Assembly (NCBI RefSeq): GCF_000430525.1
Contig: NZ_KE387158.1
Span: 8,961 to 60,540, forward strand
Length of the DNA: 51,580 nucleotides
Source: Prevotella corporis DSM 18810 = JCM 8529
Lineage (GTDB): Bacteria; Bacteroidota; Bacteroidia; Bacteroidales; Bacteroidaceae
Direction of reading: 5' to 3'
The notes below the pieces were generated by a model. The model made no database searches, had not been told where the DNA came from, and saw only the letters and a program-made list of their open reading frames with translations. Of this stretch, positions 1-6,665 are shown one piece after another; within the stretch, counting starts at the first letter, position 1; each line of letters opens with the position of its first letter. The translations under genes and the position numbers were made by a program.

Positions 1-299
1 CCTACATTCTTAATGAAGTGCAGAAAAGCGGTTGCAACGGCTTTGATGATGATGAAATCTTCTCTATGGCTGTTCACTACTATGATGAGGACAATTTAGA
101 GATTGGCAAGCCTACCAATTGCCAAGTAATGGTTAATCACATGGTGGAACTCACGGAGGAAGAAAAAGCCGAAGCAAAGCAGGAAGCCATTAAGCAATAT
201 CAGCGTGAGGAACTTGCCAAGATACAGAGCCGTAACGCACGAGTGAAAAAGACCGAGAACGCAGCAACCCAAGTACAACCGTCACTATTTGATTTTTAA
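1..299 (+). CDS. PcfK-like protein, C-terminal part (5' truncated by window)
   Basis: The reading frame is open to the left window edge (codons for YILNEVQKSG precede the first possible GTG at position 18), so the gene starts outside. The visible 99 residues contain an acidic stretch (DDDEIFSMAVHYYDEDN), a charged helical segment rich in E, K and Q, and the C-terminal end PSLFDF. This matches the C-terminal part of the PcfK-like family, which lies directly before PcfJ in Bacteroidales conjugative transposons. The family is named after a gene of the enterococcal plasmid pCF10 and its role in transfer is not established. The stop codon lies 4 bases before the pcfJ ATG, so the two genes are probably co-transcribed. 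Family assignment rests on the tail and on the neighbour. Confidence 0.7.
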   Translation, partial: YILNEVQKSGCNGFDDDEIFSMAVHYYDEDNLEIGKPTNCQVMVNHMVELTEEEKAEAKQEAIKQYQREELAKIQSRNARVKKTENAATQVQPSLFDF

Positions 300-303
300 G
301 CCT

Positions 304-1578
304 ATGAAACCGAGAAACAAATTTGAAAAGGCTGTTTTGGAACAAAGCAAGCATCTTCGCCCAATAACCAAGATACAGATTAAGTGGGCATTCCGTGAGT
401 GTATTGACCACTTCGCCTACCGCTTGCCAAAAGGTCGCACCACTTGTATGGATTGTGGGCATAGTTGGACACTGAACAAACATAGAAAAACTTGCACTTG
501 CCCTCATTGCAGGGCTAAGTTGCAGGTCAAGGAAACATTCCAAAGGAAATTGCAGCAGAAGCACTATTTCACGACACTCACCGCTTGCGGAGAATACCAA
601 GTGTTGCGGATGTTCCTCCTCGTGGCTGAAATGGAGAAAGGTTGCAAGGCAGAGTACTACGCACTTGAAATCGGTCAGTATTGGTGGAACGCACAAGGAC
701 GAAAGACGATTGTTGCCGTTCAGAGAGTATTGGGTAGATATGTTGATACATTTTCCTATTGCGCACCTATGGCAATCCGCAATGACAACGAAGCCTACAG
801 ATATGTAGCCTATTCGCAGATATATCCGAAGTTCAAGGTATCAGACACACTCCGCAGAAATGGTTTCAAGGATAATTTTCACAATATCCCCCCGACAACA
901 CTCATTCCTGCCTTGCTTTCTGACAGCCGTGCCGAAACATTGATGAAGTCGGGACGTACAGACCACCTAAGCTATTTTCTTGGCAAAAGAAGAGTGCTTG
1001 ACGAGTATTGGCAGTCTTATAAAATTGCAGTTCGTAACGGCTACGATATAACGGATATTTCCCTTTGGTGCGACTATGTGGATATGCTCCGCAGATTGAA
1101 TAAGGACATACACAGCCCGAAGTTTCTTTGCCCCACCAACCTCAAAGCCGAACACGACCGCAGACAGGAGGAACTCAATAGACAAAGGGAAAGGGAAGAG
1201 ATAGCCCAAAAACAGCAGAAGGCAATGGAAGACGAAAAACGTTTCAAGGAACTCAAATCCAAATTCTTCGGTATCCATTTTACCGACGGCACAATCCAAG
1301 TCCACGTATTGGAGAGCGTGCAGGAACATTTAGAGGAGGGAGTAACCATGCACCATTGCGTATTTTCCAACGAATATTATCTTAAAGAGGACTCACTAAT
1401 CCTATCGGCTACCATTGAGGGCAAGCGGATAGAAACAATAGAGGTATCACTGAAATCATTTGAGGTGGTGCAAAGTCGTGGAGTGTGCAACAAGAATACG
1501 GAGTATCACGAACAGATAGTGAACCTTGTCAATGCCAACCGCAGGCTAATCAGCCAACGAATGAAGGCAACGGCATAA
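304..1578 (+). CDS. PcfJ domain protein
   Basis: A protein of 424 residues counted from the ATG at 304. The frame opens earlier at a TTG (289), but that overlaps the preceding gene and adds only MIFKP. Near the N-terminus two CxxC pairs (CMDCGHSW and CTCPHCRAKL, roughly residues 46-70) form a probable zinc ribbon. A charged coiled-coil-like stretch (around residues 285-320) leads to the C-terminal PcfJ-type region with the motif MHHCVFSNEYY. PcfJ-like proteins are a constant part of these elements beside PcfK; their biochemical role is unknown and is presumed to be in DNA processing or transfer. The zinc ribbon suggests nucleic-acid or protein binding. No promoter is seen between it and the upstream gene. 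Confidence 0.8.
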   Translation: MKPRNKFEKAVLEQSKHLRPITKIQIKWAFRECIDHFAYRLPKGRTTCMDCGHSWTLNKHRKTCTCPHCRAKLQVKETFQRKLQQKHYFTTLTACGEYQVLRMFLLVAEMEKGCKAEYYALEIGQYWWNAQGRKTIVAVQRVLGRYVDTFSYCAPMAIRNDNEAYRYVAYSQIYPKFKVSDTLRRNGFKDNFHNIPPTTLIPALLSDSRAETLMKSGRTDHLSYFLGKRRVLDEYWQSYKIAVRNGYDITDISLWCDYVDMLRRLNKDIHSPKFLCPTNLKAEHDRRQEELNRQREREEIAQKQQKAMEDEKRFKELKSKFFGIHFTDGTIQVHVLESVQEHLEEGVTMHHCVFSNEYYLKEDSLILSATIEGKRIETIEVSLKSFEVVQSRGVCNKNTEYHEQIVNLVNANRRLISQRMKATA

Positions 1579-1612
1579 AGTATAAAGTATAAATCATTAA
1601 ATTATCAGAGAT

Positions 1613-1867
1613 ATGAAAACAGAGATAGAGAACGTCATTTTTAATTGGTCGGATGAGATACCTCCCATTCTTGTCCGGGTTATCAATGCGATAACCCTAT
1701 CCGACAACAAAGAGGAGTTAAGGTCGGCTATCAACCAAATAGCCGAAGAAACAGAACTTGACAAGTTCTTTGCCTATGGTTATGGTGCGCATCACTTTTG
1801 GCTCAAACACCGCAGATTGTCAAATGGAGAGCCAAAGGAATATAGATTATTAAAAGTTGAATTTTAA
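1613..1867 (+). CDS. Small hypothetical protein, 84 aa
   Basis: A short acidic protein without signal peptide or membrane segment. It starts with ATG 34 bases after the pcfJ stop, following an A-rich stretch of the kind that precedes starts in Bacteroidetes. The middle part (about residues 30-50) reads as an amphipathic helix rich in E; the end contains an aromatic and histidine-rich patch (FFAYGYGAHHFW). I recognise no family. Its place between pcfJ and another small gene, on the same strand with short gaps, suggests it is the third gene of a pcfK-pcfJ operon that ends at the terminator at 2104. It ends 4 bases before the next ATG. Confidence 0.6.
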   Translation: MKTEIENVIFNWSDEIPPILVRVINAITLSDNKEELRSAINQIAEETELDKFFAYGYGAHHFWLKHRRLSNGEPKEYRLLKVEF

Positions 1868-1871
1868 GATT

Positions 1872-2102
1872 ATGAAGAAGAAAGTTTACAGAGTACGGAC
1901 ACAATACATCTTCGAGGGAGTTTTTGAGGTGGTTGCCGAGAGCAGAGAAGAAGCACGACAAAAGGTCATTCGGGATTGCGGATTGGTGATGGGCGGAAAT
2001 GTTCACAGCACCCTTCCCGATGAGGAAATCAATTGGGCTTTCTCCACGCACCCCGAAGTAAGGATGGGACGGATAACCATTCAAGAAGAACAGACGGAAT
2101 AA
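1872..2102 (+). CDS. Small hypothetical protein, 76 aa
   Basis: ATG at 1872 is preferred over an upstream TTG (1857), which overlaps the previous gene. The protein is cytoplasmic and mixed alpha/beta in appearance: a basic N-terminus (MKKKVYRVRTQYIFEG), a helix with alternating charge (VVAESREEARQKVIRD), then a short beta-rich end. No family recognised. The strand-helix order resembles small proteins that modify or bind a larger partner, but that is only an impression. It is the last gene before a strong hairpin terminator 1 base downstream, so it closes the pcf operon. Confidence 0.55.
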   Translation: MKKKVYRVRTQYIFEGVFEVVAESREEARQKVIRDCGLVMGGNVHSTLPDEEINWAFSTHPEVRMGRITIQEEQTE

Positions 2103-2103
2103 T

Positions 2104-2127
2104 GCGGTCGGCAGATTTGCCGACCGC
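2104..2127 (+). terminator. Hairpin terminator after the pcf operon
   Basis: A perfect 10-bp GC-rich stem (GCGGTCGGCA at 2104-2113 against TGCCGACCGC at 2118-2127) closes a 4-base loop and is followed by the pyrimidine-rich TCCTTTCTTTC. It begins one base after the TAA of the preceding small gene, the position expected for a factor-independent terminator of the rightward pcf transcript. Confidence 0.75.
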
Positions 2128-2166
2128 TCCTTTCTTTCGTGAGCTTCGAGCGGACAAAGAAAGGAG
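2127..2166. repeat. 11-bp inverted repeat
   Basis: CTCCTTTCTTT (2127-2137) is perfectly complementary to AAAGAAAGGAG (2156-2166), with 18 bases between. It starts on the last base of the terminator stem, so the two hairpins are mutually adjacent. It may be a back-up terminator or the remnant of an insertion boundary before the cassette at 2264. Confidence 0.55.
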
Positions 2167-2193
2167 CAAAGAAACCCCGATGAAAAACATTTC

Positions 2194-2232
2194 GTTACTT
2201 TTGACAGTGAGTTGAAACGGCTCAAAAGTAAC
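2194..2232. repeat. 11-bp inverted repeat at the edge of the VOC/DJ-1 cassette
   Basis: GTTACTTTTGA (2194-2204) is perfectly complementary to TCAAAAGTAAC (2222-2232), separated by 17 bases. It lies 31 bases beyond the end of the leftward VOC gene. In the leftward direction it could end the cassette transcript, although no clear T-run follows. Confidence 0.5.
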
Positions 2233-2263
2233 AAAAAGCCAAAATCAAAAACTCATAGTTCTC

Positions 2264-2626
2264 TTAATCATCACAAGAAATTCTTTGATAAAATTCCAGC
2301 CAATGTCCGTCAGGATCTTGAAAGGTCAGCAATTTTCCGTAAGGCTCTGCTCTTATTTCTCCAATCATTTTTACTTTTTTCTCTTTTAACTCTTCATACA
2401 CCAACTCTATATGGTCAGTCTCAAACATAATTCTTGTTTTGCTTGCAACTACATTACCTTTGTGTGCCGGTCTTTGAAGAATGGCAAATGATGTTTCACC
2501 TAAATCAAACTCTATCCAATCTCCATCTGTCAGTTTGACCTCAAAGCCTATATCCTGATAAAAACACTTTGACTTCTGCAAATCACTTACATAAATCCAA
2601 CAGGCGTATATCTTTCTCGGTTTCAT
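2264..2626 (-). CDS. VOC family (glyoxalase/bleomycin-resistance-like) protein
   Basis: A 120-residue protein with the size and beta-alpha-beta-beta-beta pattern of one vicinal-oxygen-chelate domain pair. The first module begins KIYACWIYVSDLQKSKCFYQ with the usual FYxDIGF turn. The second module ends in FQDPDGHWLEFYQ, the strand that carries a metal-binding Glu in most family members. Relatives act on glyoxals, fosfomycin or bleomycin, or simply bind ligands, so the substrate cannot be read from sequence. It is the last gene of a three-gene leftward cassette with a methyltransferase (9-base gap) and a DJ-1 family protein. The company of a DJ-1 protein makes a role in reactive-carbonyl defence plausible but unproven. 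Confidence 0.8.
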   Translation of the reverse strand: MKPRKIYACWIYVSDLQKSKCFYQDIGFEVKLTDGDWIEFDLGETSFAILQRPAHKGNVVASKTRIMFETDHIELVYEELKEKKVKMIGEIRAEPYGKLLTFQDPDGHWLEFYQRISCDD

Positions 2627-2635
2627 TCTTTCAAG

Positions 2636-3361
2636 TTATTGATGTTTGATTTTCAGCAGACCGAAGAATGGAGTTATCTCTTGAATGTCCACAAGTTTCA
2701 AATGTACTTTTCTCAATGTCGTTTTCAAATCTTCGATGGAGTGGAACCAATATTCAGGAGGCGTATTCTCTTTCATGTCCTGCCAAGTATAGACATGTCC
2801 CTCTTGCAGATATGGCTTGATATGATTTTCATACACTTCTTTCGGGGTGGTATATTCCAACAGATAGCGATAGACTTCATTGAACTTTTCGGGAGATACG
2901 TCCGGATTGAACAAGATGATTTCATCTGCCATTATCATTTCGCCATCTGCTTTCAGCACTTGCTTCACAGCTTCAAACAGTCTTTCCTGCTCGTTCCATT
3001 CCACTTGGTGCAGAACAAGCGAGGAGATGATTAAATCCACGCTTTCCGCTGACAGTTCCAAATTCTGAATGTTACCACACTGAAACGAAACATTATCATA
3101 GTGCTTATAAGCATCCTTTGCCTGTGCAATATTCTCTTGGCTCGTATCTGTTCCGAGAGCGAATAGAAAATGAGGTACGAATGGTTGCAGGGATTTTCCC
3201 CAACCGCATCCCAAATCCATCACCTTGTTCCCTTTCTTGACTGTCGCAAATTCAAACATCCGTTCGCTCAATGCCTGTGTGGACTCAAACGTGTCTCTGC
3301 CATCAGGACTAATCGTTCTTTCGATATATACGGATAAGTTCTTCTCCCAGTTCTTTTCCAT
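2636..3361 (-). CDS. Class I SAM-dependent methyltransferase
   Basis: 241 residues. Motif I for SAM binding is VMDLGCGWGKSLQPF (about residues 44-58), followed by an acidic residue at the end of the second strand (GTDTSQENI). The post-motif strand DLIISSLVLHQVEW is where the active site of small-molecule methyltransferases sits. A C-terminal helical part (from about residue 150) probably makes the substrate lid. There is no transmembrane segment. The fold family is clear; the substrate is unknown, with ubiquinone/menaquinone-type and arsenite-type enzymes as distant alternatives. It sits between the VOC and DJ-1 genes with gaps of 9 and 13 bases, so it is co-transcribed with them. Confidence 0.82.
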   Translation of the reverse strand: MEKNWEKNLSVYIERTISPDGRDTFESTQALSERMFEFATVKKGNKVMDLGCGWGKSLQPFVPHFLFALGTDTSQENIAQAKDAYKHYDNVSFQCGNIQNLELSAESVDLIISSLVLHQVEWNEQERLFEAVKQVLKADGEMIMADEIILFNPDVSPEKFNEVYRYLLEYTTPKEVYENHIKPYLQEGHVYTWQDMKENTPPEYWFHSIEDLKTTLRKVHLKLVDIQEITPFFGLLKIKHQ

Positions 3362-3374
3362 ATGAAATTATTTA

Positions 3375-3968
3375 TTATCTCACGAAACTATTTTTGTAGA
3401 AATCGTACCAAGCATCTATCTGTTCGGGACTGTTGGCTTTCAGCAATAAAAGCATCTCACGAGTGAATTCCAAATGTCCTACACCATTTGCCGTAACAAT
3501 ATTCTTGTCACTAACGGCTTGTGCTTCCACATATCCTGCTTCATTCGTATATTTCTCACCGCCCCATTTTTTGAGTTGGTCAAGACCATTGCCTGTATGC
3601 TTTACATTGTTCAGGAAACCGTGTGAACAGAGGAATGAAGCACCGTTGCATATCGCCCCGATGATTTTACCTTTATCTAAAGCCTCCTGTACCAATGGTA
3701 CGACAAGTTCTGCTTCAGGTGAGCCCCAATGGTTGCCACCGATAAGCACTAAAGCGGCATAATCTTTCGGCATATTCTCGAAAGAATAATCGGGCAAGGT
3801 TCTGAAACCTCCGATGGAACGGACAGCGTCTGATGTCGGGGCAACAGTATGCACTTCGTACTTCACGTCACTGCCCGGTATCACGCCCACATGAAGAGCC
3901 GTTGAGAGAAATGCTCCTTCCCAGTCTGTGTATTCATTTAATAAGATAAATAAAACTTTCTGTCTCAT
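3375..3968 (-). CDS. DJ-1/PfpI family protein (class I glutamine amidotransferase-like)
   Basis: 197 residues of the DJ-1/PfpI fold. The nucleophile elbow is GAICNGASFLCSHGF with the reactive cysteine at residue 107, and an N-terminal glutamate (DWEGAF, residue 17) is in the position that contacts that cysteine. The strand ALVLIGGNHWG is the conserved strand before the elbow. Members include glyoxalase III-type enzymes, protein repair or chaperone proteins, and putative amidases; a histidine partner is not obvious to me, so catalysis is uncertain. This is the first gene of the leftward cassette, with a good -7 element 26 bases before its ATG. Confidence 0.8.
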   Translation of the reverse strand: MRQKVLFILLNEYTDWEGAFLSTALHVGVIPGSDVKYEVHTVAPTSDAVRSIGGFRTLPDYSFENMPKDYAALVLIGGNHWGSPEAELVVPLVQEALDKGKIIGAICNGASFLCSHGFLNNVKHTGNGLDQLKKWGGEKYTNEAGYVEAQAVSDKNIVTANGVGHLEFTREMLLLLKANSPEQIDAWYDFYKNSFVR

Positions 3969-3993
3969 AAATTGTACATTGTTTAATCCGTCA

Positions 3994-4001
3994 CAAAGTT
4001 A
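3994..4001 (-). promoter_or_regulatory. Bacteroidetes -7 promoter element for the DJ-1/methyltransferase/VOC cassette
   Basis: On the minus strand this reads TAACTTTG, a perfect match to the Bacteroides -7 consensus TAnnTTTG. No convincing -33 TTG is seen at 19-21 bases upstream. It lies between the transfer-operon terminator and the DJ-1 start codon, so the cassette appears to have its own promoter. Confidence 0.6.
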
Positions 4002-4040
4002 CTCATTCATAACAAGAAAGGCGAAGGAAATGGTAAGAAA

Positions 4041-4078
4041 ACGCCTCTTACGAAGCATAAAAATGTCGCAAGAGGCGT
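4041..4078 (-). terminator. Terminator of the leftward transfer operon
   Basis: ACGCCTCTT (4041-4049) pairs with AAGAGGCGT (4070-4078). After one A/C mismatch the stem continues with CGA/TCG, giving 12 pairs around a 12-base A-rich loop. On the minus strand it is followed by TTTTCTTACC. It lies 9 bases beyond the stop of the last transfer gene. Confidence 0.72.
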
Positions 4079-4087
4079 ATTTGATAA

Positions 4088-4594
4088 TCAGGGTATATAA
4101 AACAAGGCAAACTCCACTTTTCGTCGTTTGACGAGACCTCTGAGGACTTTGCCTTTGTATCGGCAGAAAGAGACAAATTCACGGTAGAAATTCCTGTCGC
4201 CCGATTCTATCTTCCGCAGCAATTGGCTCTTAGCATGTTTGCCGTATCCCAGCAATCTGCCCACTCCGACATTATAGGACAGGACGGCAAGCAGCAGGGC
4301 ATCCTTTCCGTAGTCCTTGAACATCATCAGACGCTTCATCAGATCTGTCCGAAGCAGAGAGTCTGCCTGTCGTTCCGTCATCGCTGCCGTAAAGTGTTCG
4401 CCCGGCAGGAGTTGATGCCCATATCCCACATACGGATAGCAACCCTTTCCGTGTAGTCCCTCAAAGTATTTCACGACCACCACGGCGCGCTCAAAAGGAG
4501 GTAAGTCTGCCAACCGTACCCTGCGCTGGGCAAGGATCGGCTGGCAGAGCAAGCACATTATACAGAATAAAGCAAAGCGTTTAGCTGTTCGCAT
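4088..4594 (-). CDS. Lysozyme-like glycoside hydrolase of the transfer operon
   Basis: 168 residues with a Sec signal peptide (MRTAKRFALFCIMCLLCQPILAQ). The pattern KYFEGLHGKG followed by YPYVGYGHQL resembles the catalytic region of phage T4-type (GH24) lysozymes: a Glu, then 12-15 residues later the GYGH turn. The end is basic. Such an enzyme is the usual last gene of Bacteroidales tra clusters and would open peptidoglycan in the periplasm for channel assembly. It overlaps the end of traQ by 14 bases, which supports co-transcription. The catalytic Glu (about residue 45) is an assignment by pattern only. Confidence 0.78.
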   Translation of the reverse strand: MRTAKRFALFCIMCLLCQPILAQRRVRLADLPPFERAVVVVKYFEGLHGKGCYPYVGYGHQLLPGEHFTAAMTERQADSLLRTDLMKRLMMFKDYGKDALLLAVLSYNVGVGRLLGYGKHAKSQLLRKIESGDRNFYREFVSFCRYKGKVLRGLVKRRKVEFALFYIP

Positions 4595-5066
4595 CGTTCA
4601 AGGCTCTGGTTACTACTGCGGTGGTCTTTCCCTTTTCCTCCGCCTTTTCGTTGTTGAAACTGAAAGTCAGTTGCTGCATCTTACCGAAACTGTCCTCCAC
4701 GTACACGTCAATCGTCTGGCGGTCGGTGGAGAGCGAGGTGTAGTACAGACGGAACACGTCCTTTGTGAGCGGATAGCGGTCGTTGGGCTTGAATACCGTT
4801 CTATCGTCCATTTTCAGTGTTCCCTTGCCGTCGGGCTGGAAGTATCGGATGGTGTAGCGTGTGTCAGCAAAATCGCCCCCTCGCTTGAGCGTGCAGCGTA
4901 TCTCTGCCGTCTGTCCCTTGACAATGTCCTTCTGAACGGGCATCGTCTCGACAGTGAACGGATAAGACTGCTGAACATCCAGCTCCCTATCACAAGCAGA
5001 TAGACAAAACACGGCAAGGGCAAGTACGCCCATTACCCATATCGAACTTAATATCTTCTTTTTCAT
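4581..5066 (-). CDS. traQ: Conjugal transfer protein TraQ (DUF3872), lipoprotein
   Basis: 161 residues. The N-terminus is a lipoprotein signal (ALAVFCLSACDRELDV, Cys at about residue 25). The rest is a beta-rich domain with two Ig-like halves (TAEIRCTLKRGGDF, then IDVYVEDSFGKMQQLTF), matching DUF3872/TraQ. The family is always found at the end of the tra cluster; its role in transfer is unknown and probably periplasmic or outer-membrane associated. It starts 12 bases after the end of traO and overlaps the lysozyme gene. No primase gene (traP in CTnDOT) lies between traO and traQ here. Confidence 0.82.
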   Translation of the reverse strand: MKKKILSSIWVMGVLALAVFCLSACDRELDVQQSYPFTVETMPVQKDIVKGQTAEIRCTLKRGGDFADTRYTIRYFQPDGKGTLKMDDRTVFKPNDRYPLTKDVFRLYYTSLSTDRQTIDVYVEDSFGKMQQLTFSFNNEKAEEKGKTTAVVTRALNDANS

Positions 5067-5078
5067 GTTTCTTTTCTA

Positions 5079-5660
5079 TTAAATATTAAACCTAAGTCCT
5101 GCTGATAGCGCAGGACGGAAACGATGCACGTCCGTTCCAAAGAGGAACCGCCCTTGTGCCTTGACAAGAAACAGAAGCCTGTCCGTAAGGAACACCTCCA
5201 CCGAGCCGTGAACGGCTCCGCCATAGACAAAGCATGAGCGGTCGAGCAACGTAGCCCCATCGGGCAGCAGCTTTTGATCCTCGTTGATTTCTTCATAACC
5301 ACCTAATGCGGATATGCCACCATAGAGGAACACGTTCTTGCCATTGTCGGAGAGTATCTGGTGCATATAGCCTACCTGCAAAAGCGCATCCTTGAGGTTT
5401 ACGTTATAACTCCTGTACGGCACATTCTGCTGTTCATACTCTGCCAAGACAAAAGTATAGTTCTCACGCTTCAAATAACGGGTAAGTGATATGCCAAGAC
5501 CGAAGTTATCCTTGCCAAAGAACTTTTCTCCTTTGATAAGCGGAACACTCCCTACGACCTCTATTCCCCTTTGCTTGGGGATAAGTCGCTGTGCCTGCGA
5601 TGGCAGACTGAAAGCCATTGCCACCGCCACGCAAGCCGATAAAATAAGTTTCTTCTTCAT
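5079..5660 (-). CDS. traO: Conjugal transfer protein TraO
   Basis: Counted from the ATG at 5660 (193 residues), which puts MKKKLILSACVAVAMAFS directly at the start of a signal peptide. A second ATG at 5672 would add MVGF and overlap traN by 7 bases, so either is possible. After cleavage near SQAQ the protein is made of alternating strands ending in the aromatic SAGLRFNI, a pattern typical of a small outer-membrane beta-barrel. TraO is a standard member of this cluster and is thought to be an outer-membrane part of the channel. GGI and YGG turns with frequent Tyr and Phe fit a barrel. Confidence 0.82.
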   Translation of the reverse strand: MKKKLILSACVAVAMAFSLPSQAQRLIPKQRGIEVVGSVPLIKGEKFFGKDNFGLGISLTRYLKRENYTFVLAEYEQQNVPYRSYNVNLKDALLQVGYMHQILSDNGKNVFLYGGISALGGYEEINEDQKLLPDGATLLDRSCFVYGGAVHGSVEVFLTDRLLFLVKAQGRFLFGTDVHRFRPALSAGLRFNI

Positions 5661-5665
5661 AAAAC

Positions 5666-6616
5666 CTACCATTTGAGTTTGAGGTTGTCAATCTTCTTTG
5701 CCAGCTGCAAGTCTTCCTGCCCGACATAAAAGGCCAGTGTGCGTCCGCCGTTTCGCTCGTAGATTGTTACCTCCAGTTGTTTTTCCTCCGAGAGGGCAAA
5801 CTGCTCCAATACGAACACGGAATGCTCGTGGCTTTGTCCTTTCACCTGCATCACCTGATGATAAGCACGCAAGGGCTGAAGTACTTGCTCCTGAATGGCG
5901 GTACGCTTTGCCATCTTCTTATCAACCACCTTGAAGGTGATGAAGTCCACCGAGTACGGCATATTCGTGCCATTTTCCATTCGGGTGTGGAAATACAGCA
6001 AGCCATTATGGGCATACAAGCCACGAAGCAGGAATTTCATACCAAACTGCTGCGCACCGATATGCTTAATGCAGCCTCTGTCATTCTGATAGATAGTCTG
6101 CATCATCAGTTTGACTAATATAGGCGACTCATTGCCGAGTTCCTTAAAATAAATGTCAGAGCGGTTGCTTGGCAGCCTGCCTTCTGTCGTAGAAAGAAAA
6201 TCCTTCATCTCTATGCTGAGTTTCTCTGGTTCATCGGCATACTTCACGTTAAAAGCATAGAAAGAGCCGTCCTCACAGATAACACTCATATTGGTCTCCG
6301 TTTCAAAGCCCTTCACCGAAGCCTTTACACGCAACACGTTCTCAGCATCCTCCGCTTTCCCTGCAATGATATTCTGCGAACCTAAGTCTACATAACGAAT
6401 AGTAGAAGGGAATATAAGATGCACGGTCTTGTCGAAGGTAACGCCCAAGCCGTAGGGCAAGACGACACGCCCATTAGGAATGGCACGGCTCATCCCTTGA
6501 AAGAGTTCGCCCGAAGTAAGCGGACGGTTTGGTGTCAAACCATCATTGTTTTCCTGTGCTGTGGCTGTTGCTCCCACCATGGCAAGCATAGCCATTGATA
6601 AAATAATTTTCTTCAT
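5666..6616 (-). CDS. traN: Conjugal transfer protein TraN (DUF4138), VirB9-like
   Basis: 316 residues with a signal peptide (MKKIILSMAMLAMVGATATAQ). The conserved N-terminal part has LPYGLGVTFDKTVHLIFPS and VLRVKASVKGF, as in DUF4138/TraN, the probable counterpart of the VirB9 outer-membrane core protein of type IV secretion. The C-terminal half is beta-rich. It follows traM by 49 bases and overlaps the longer version of traO. In the family it is periplasmic or outer-membrane associated and would form a ring with TraM and possibly TraO. Confidence 0.85.
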   Translation of the reverse strand: MKKIILSMAMLAMVGATATAQENNDGLTPNRPLTSGELFQGMSRAIPNGRVVLPYGLGVTFDKTVHLIFPSTIRYVDLGSQNIIAGKAEDAENVLRVKASVKGFETETNMSVICEDGSFYAFNVKYADEPEKLSIEMKDFLSTTEGRLPSNRSDIYFKELGNESPILVKLMMQTIYQNDRGCIKHIGAQQFGMKFLLRGLYAHNGLLYFHTRMENGTNMPYSVDFITFKVVDKKMAKRTAIQEQVLQPLRAYHQVMQVKGQSHEHSVFVLEQFALSEEKQLEVTIYERNGGRTLAFYVGQEDLQLAKKIDNLKLKW

Positions 6617-6665
6617 TGTTCCTTTTTTATTTGATGTTATTTTTTACTTATCATTTTCGATTGTT

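Noticed and set aside
2033..2215. 60-codon rightward frame after the pcf operon
   Set aside because: It runs through the terminator and the inverted repeats, starts inside another gene and ends at no plausible domain.
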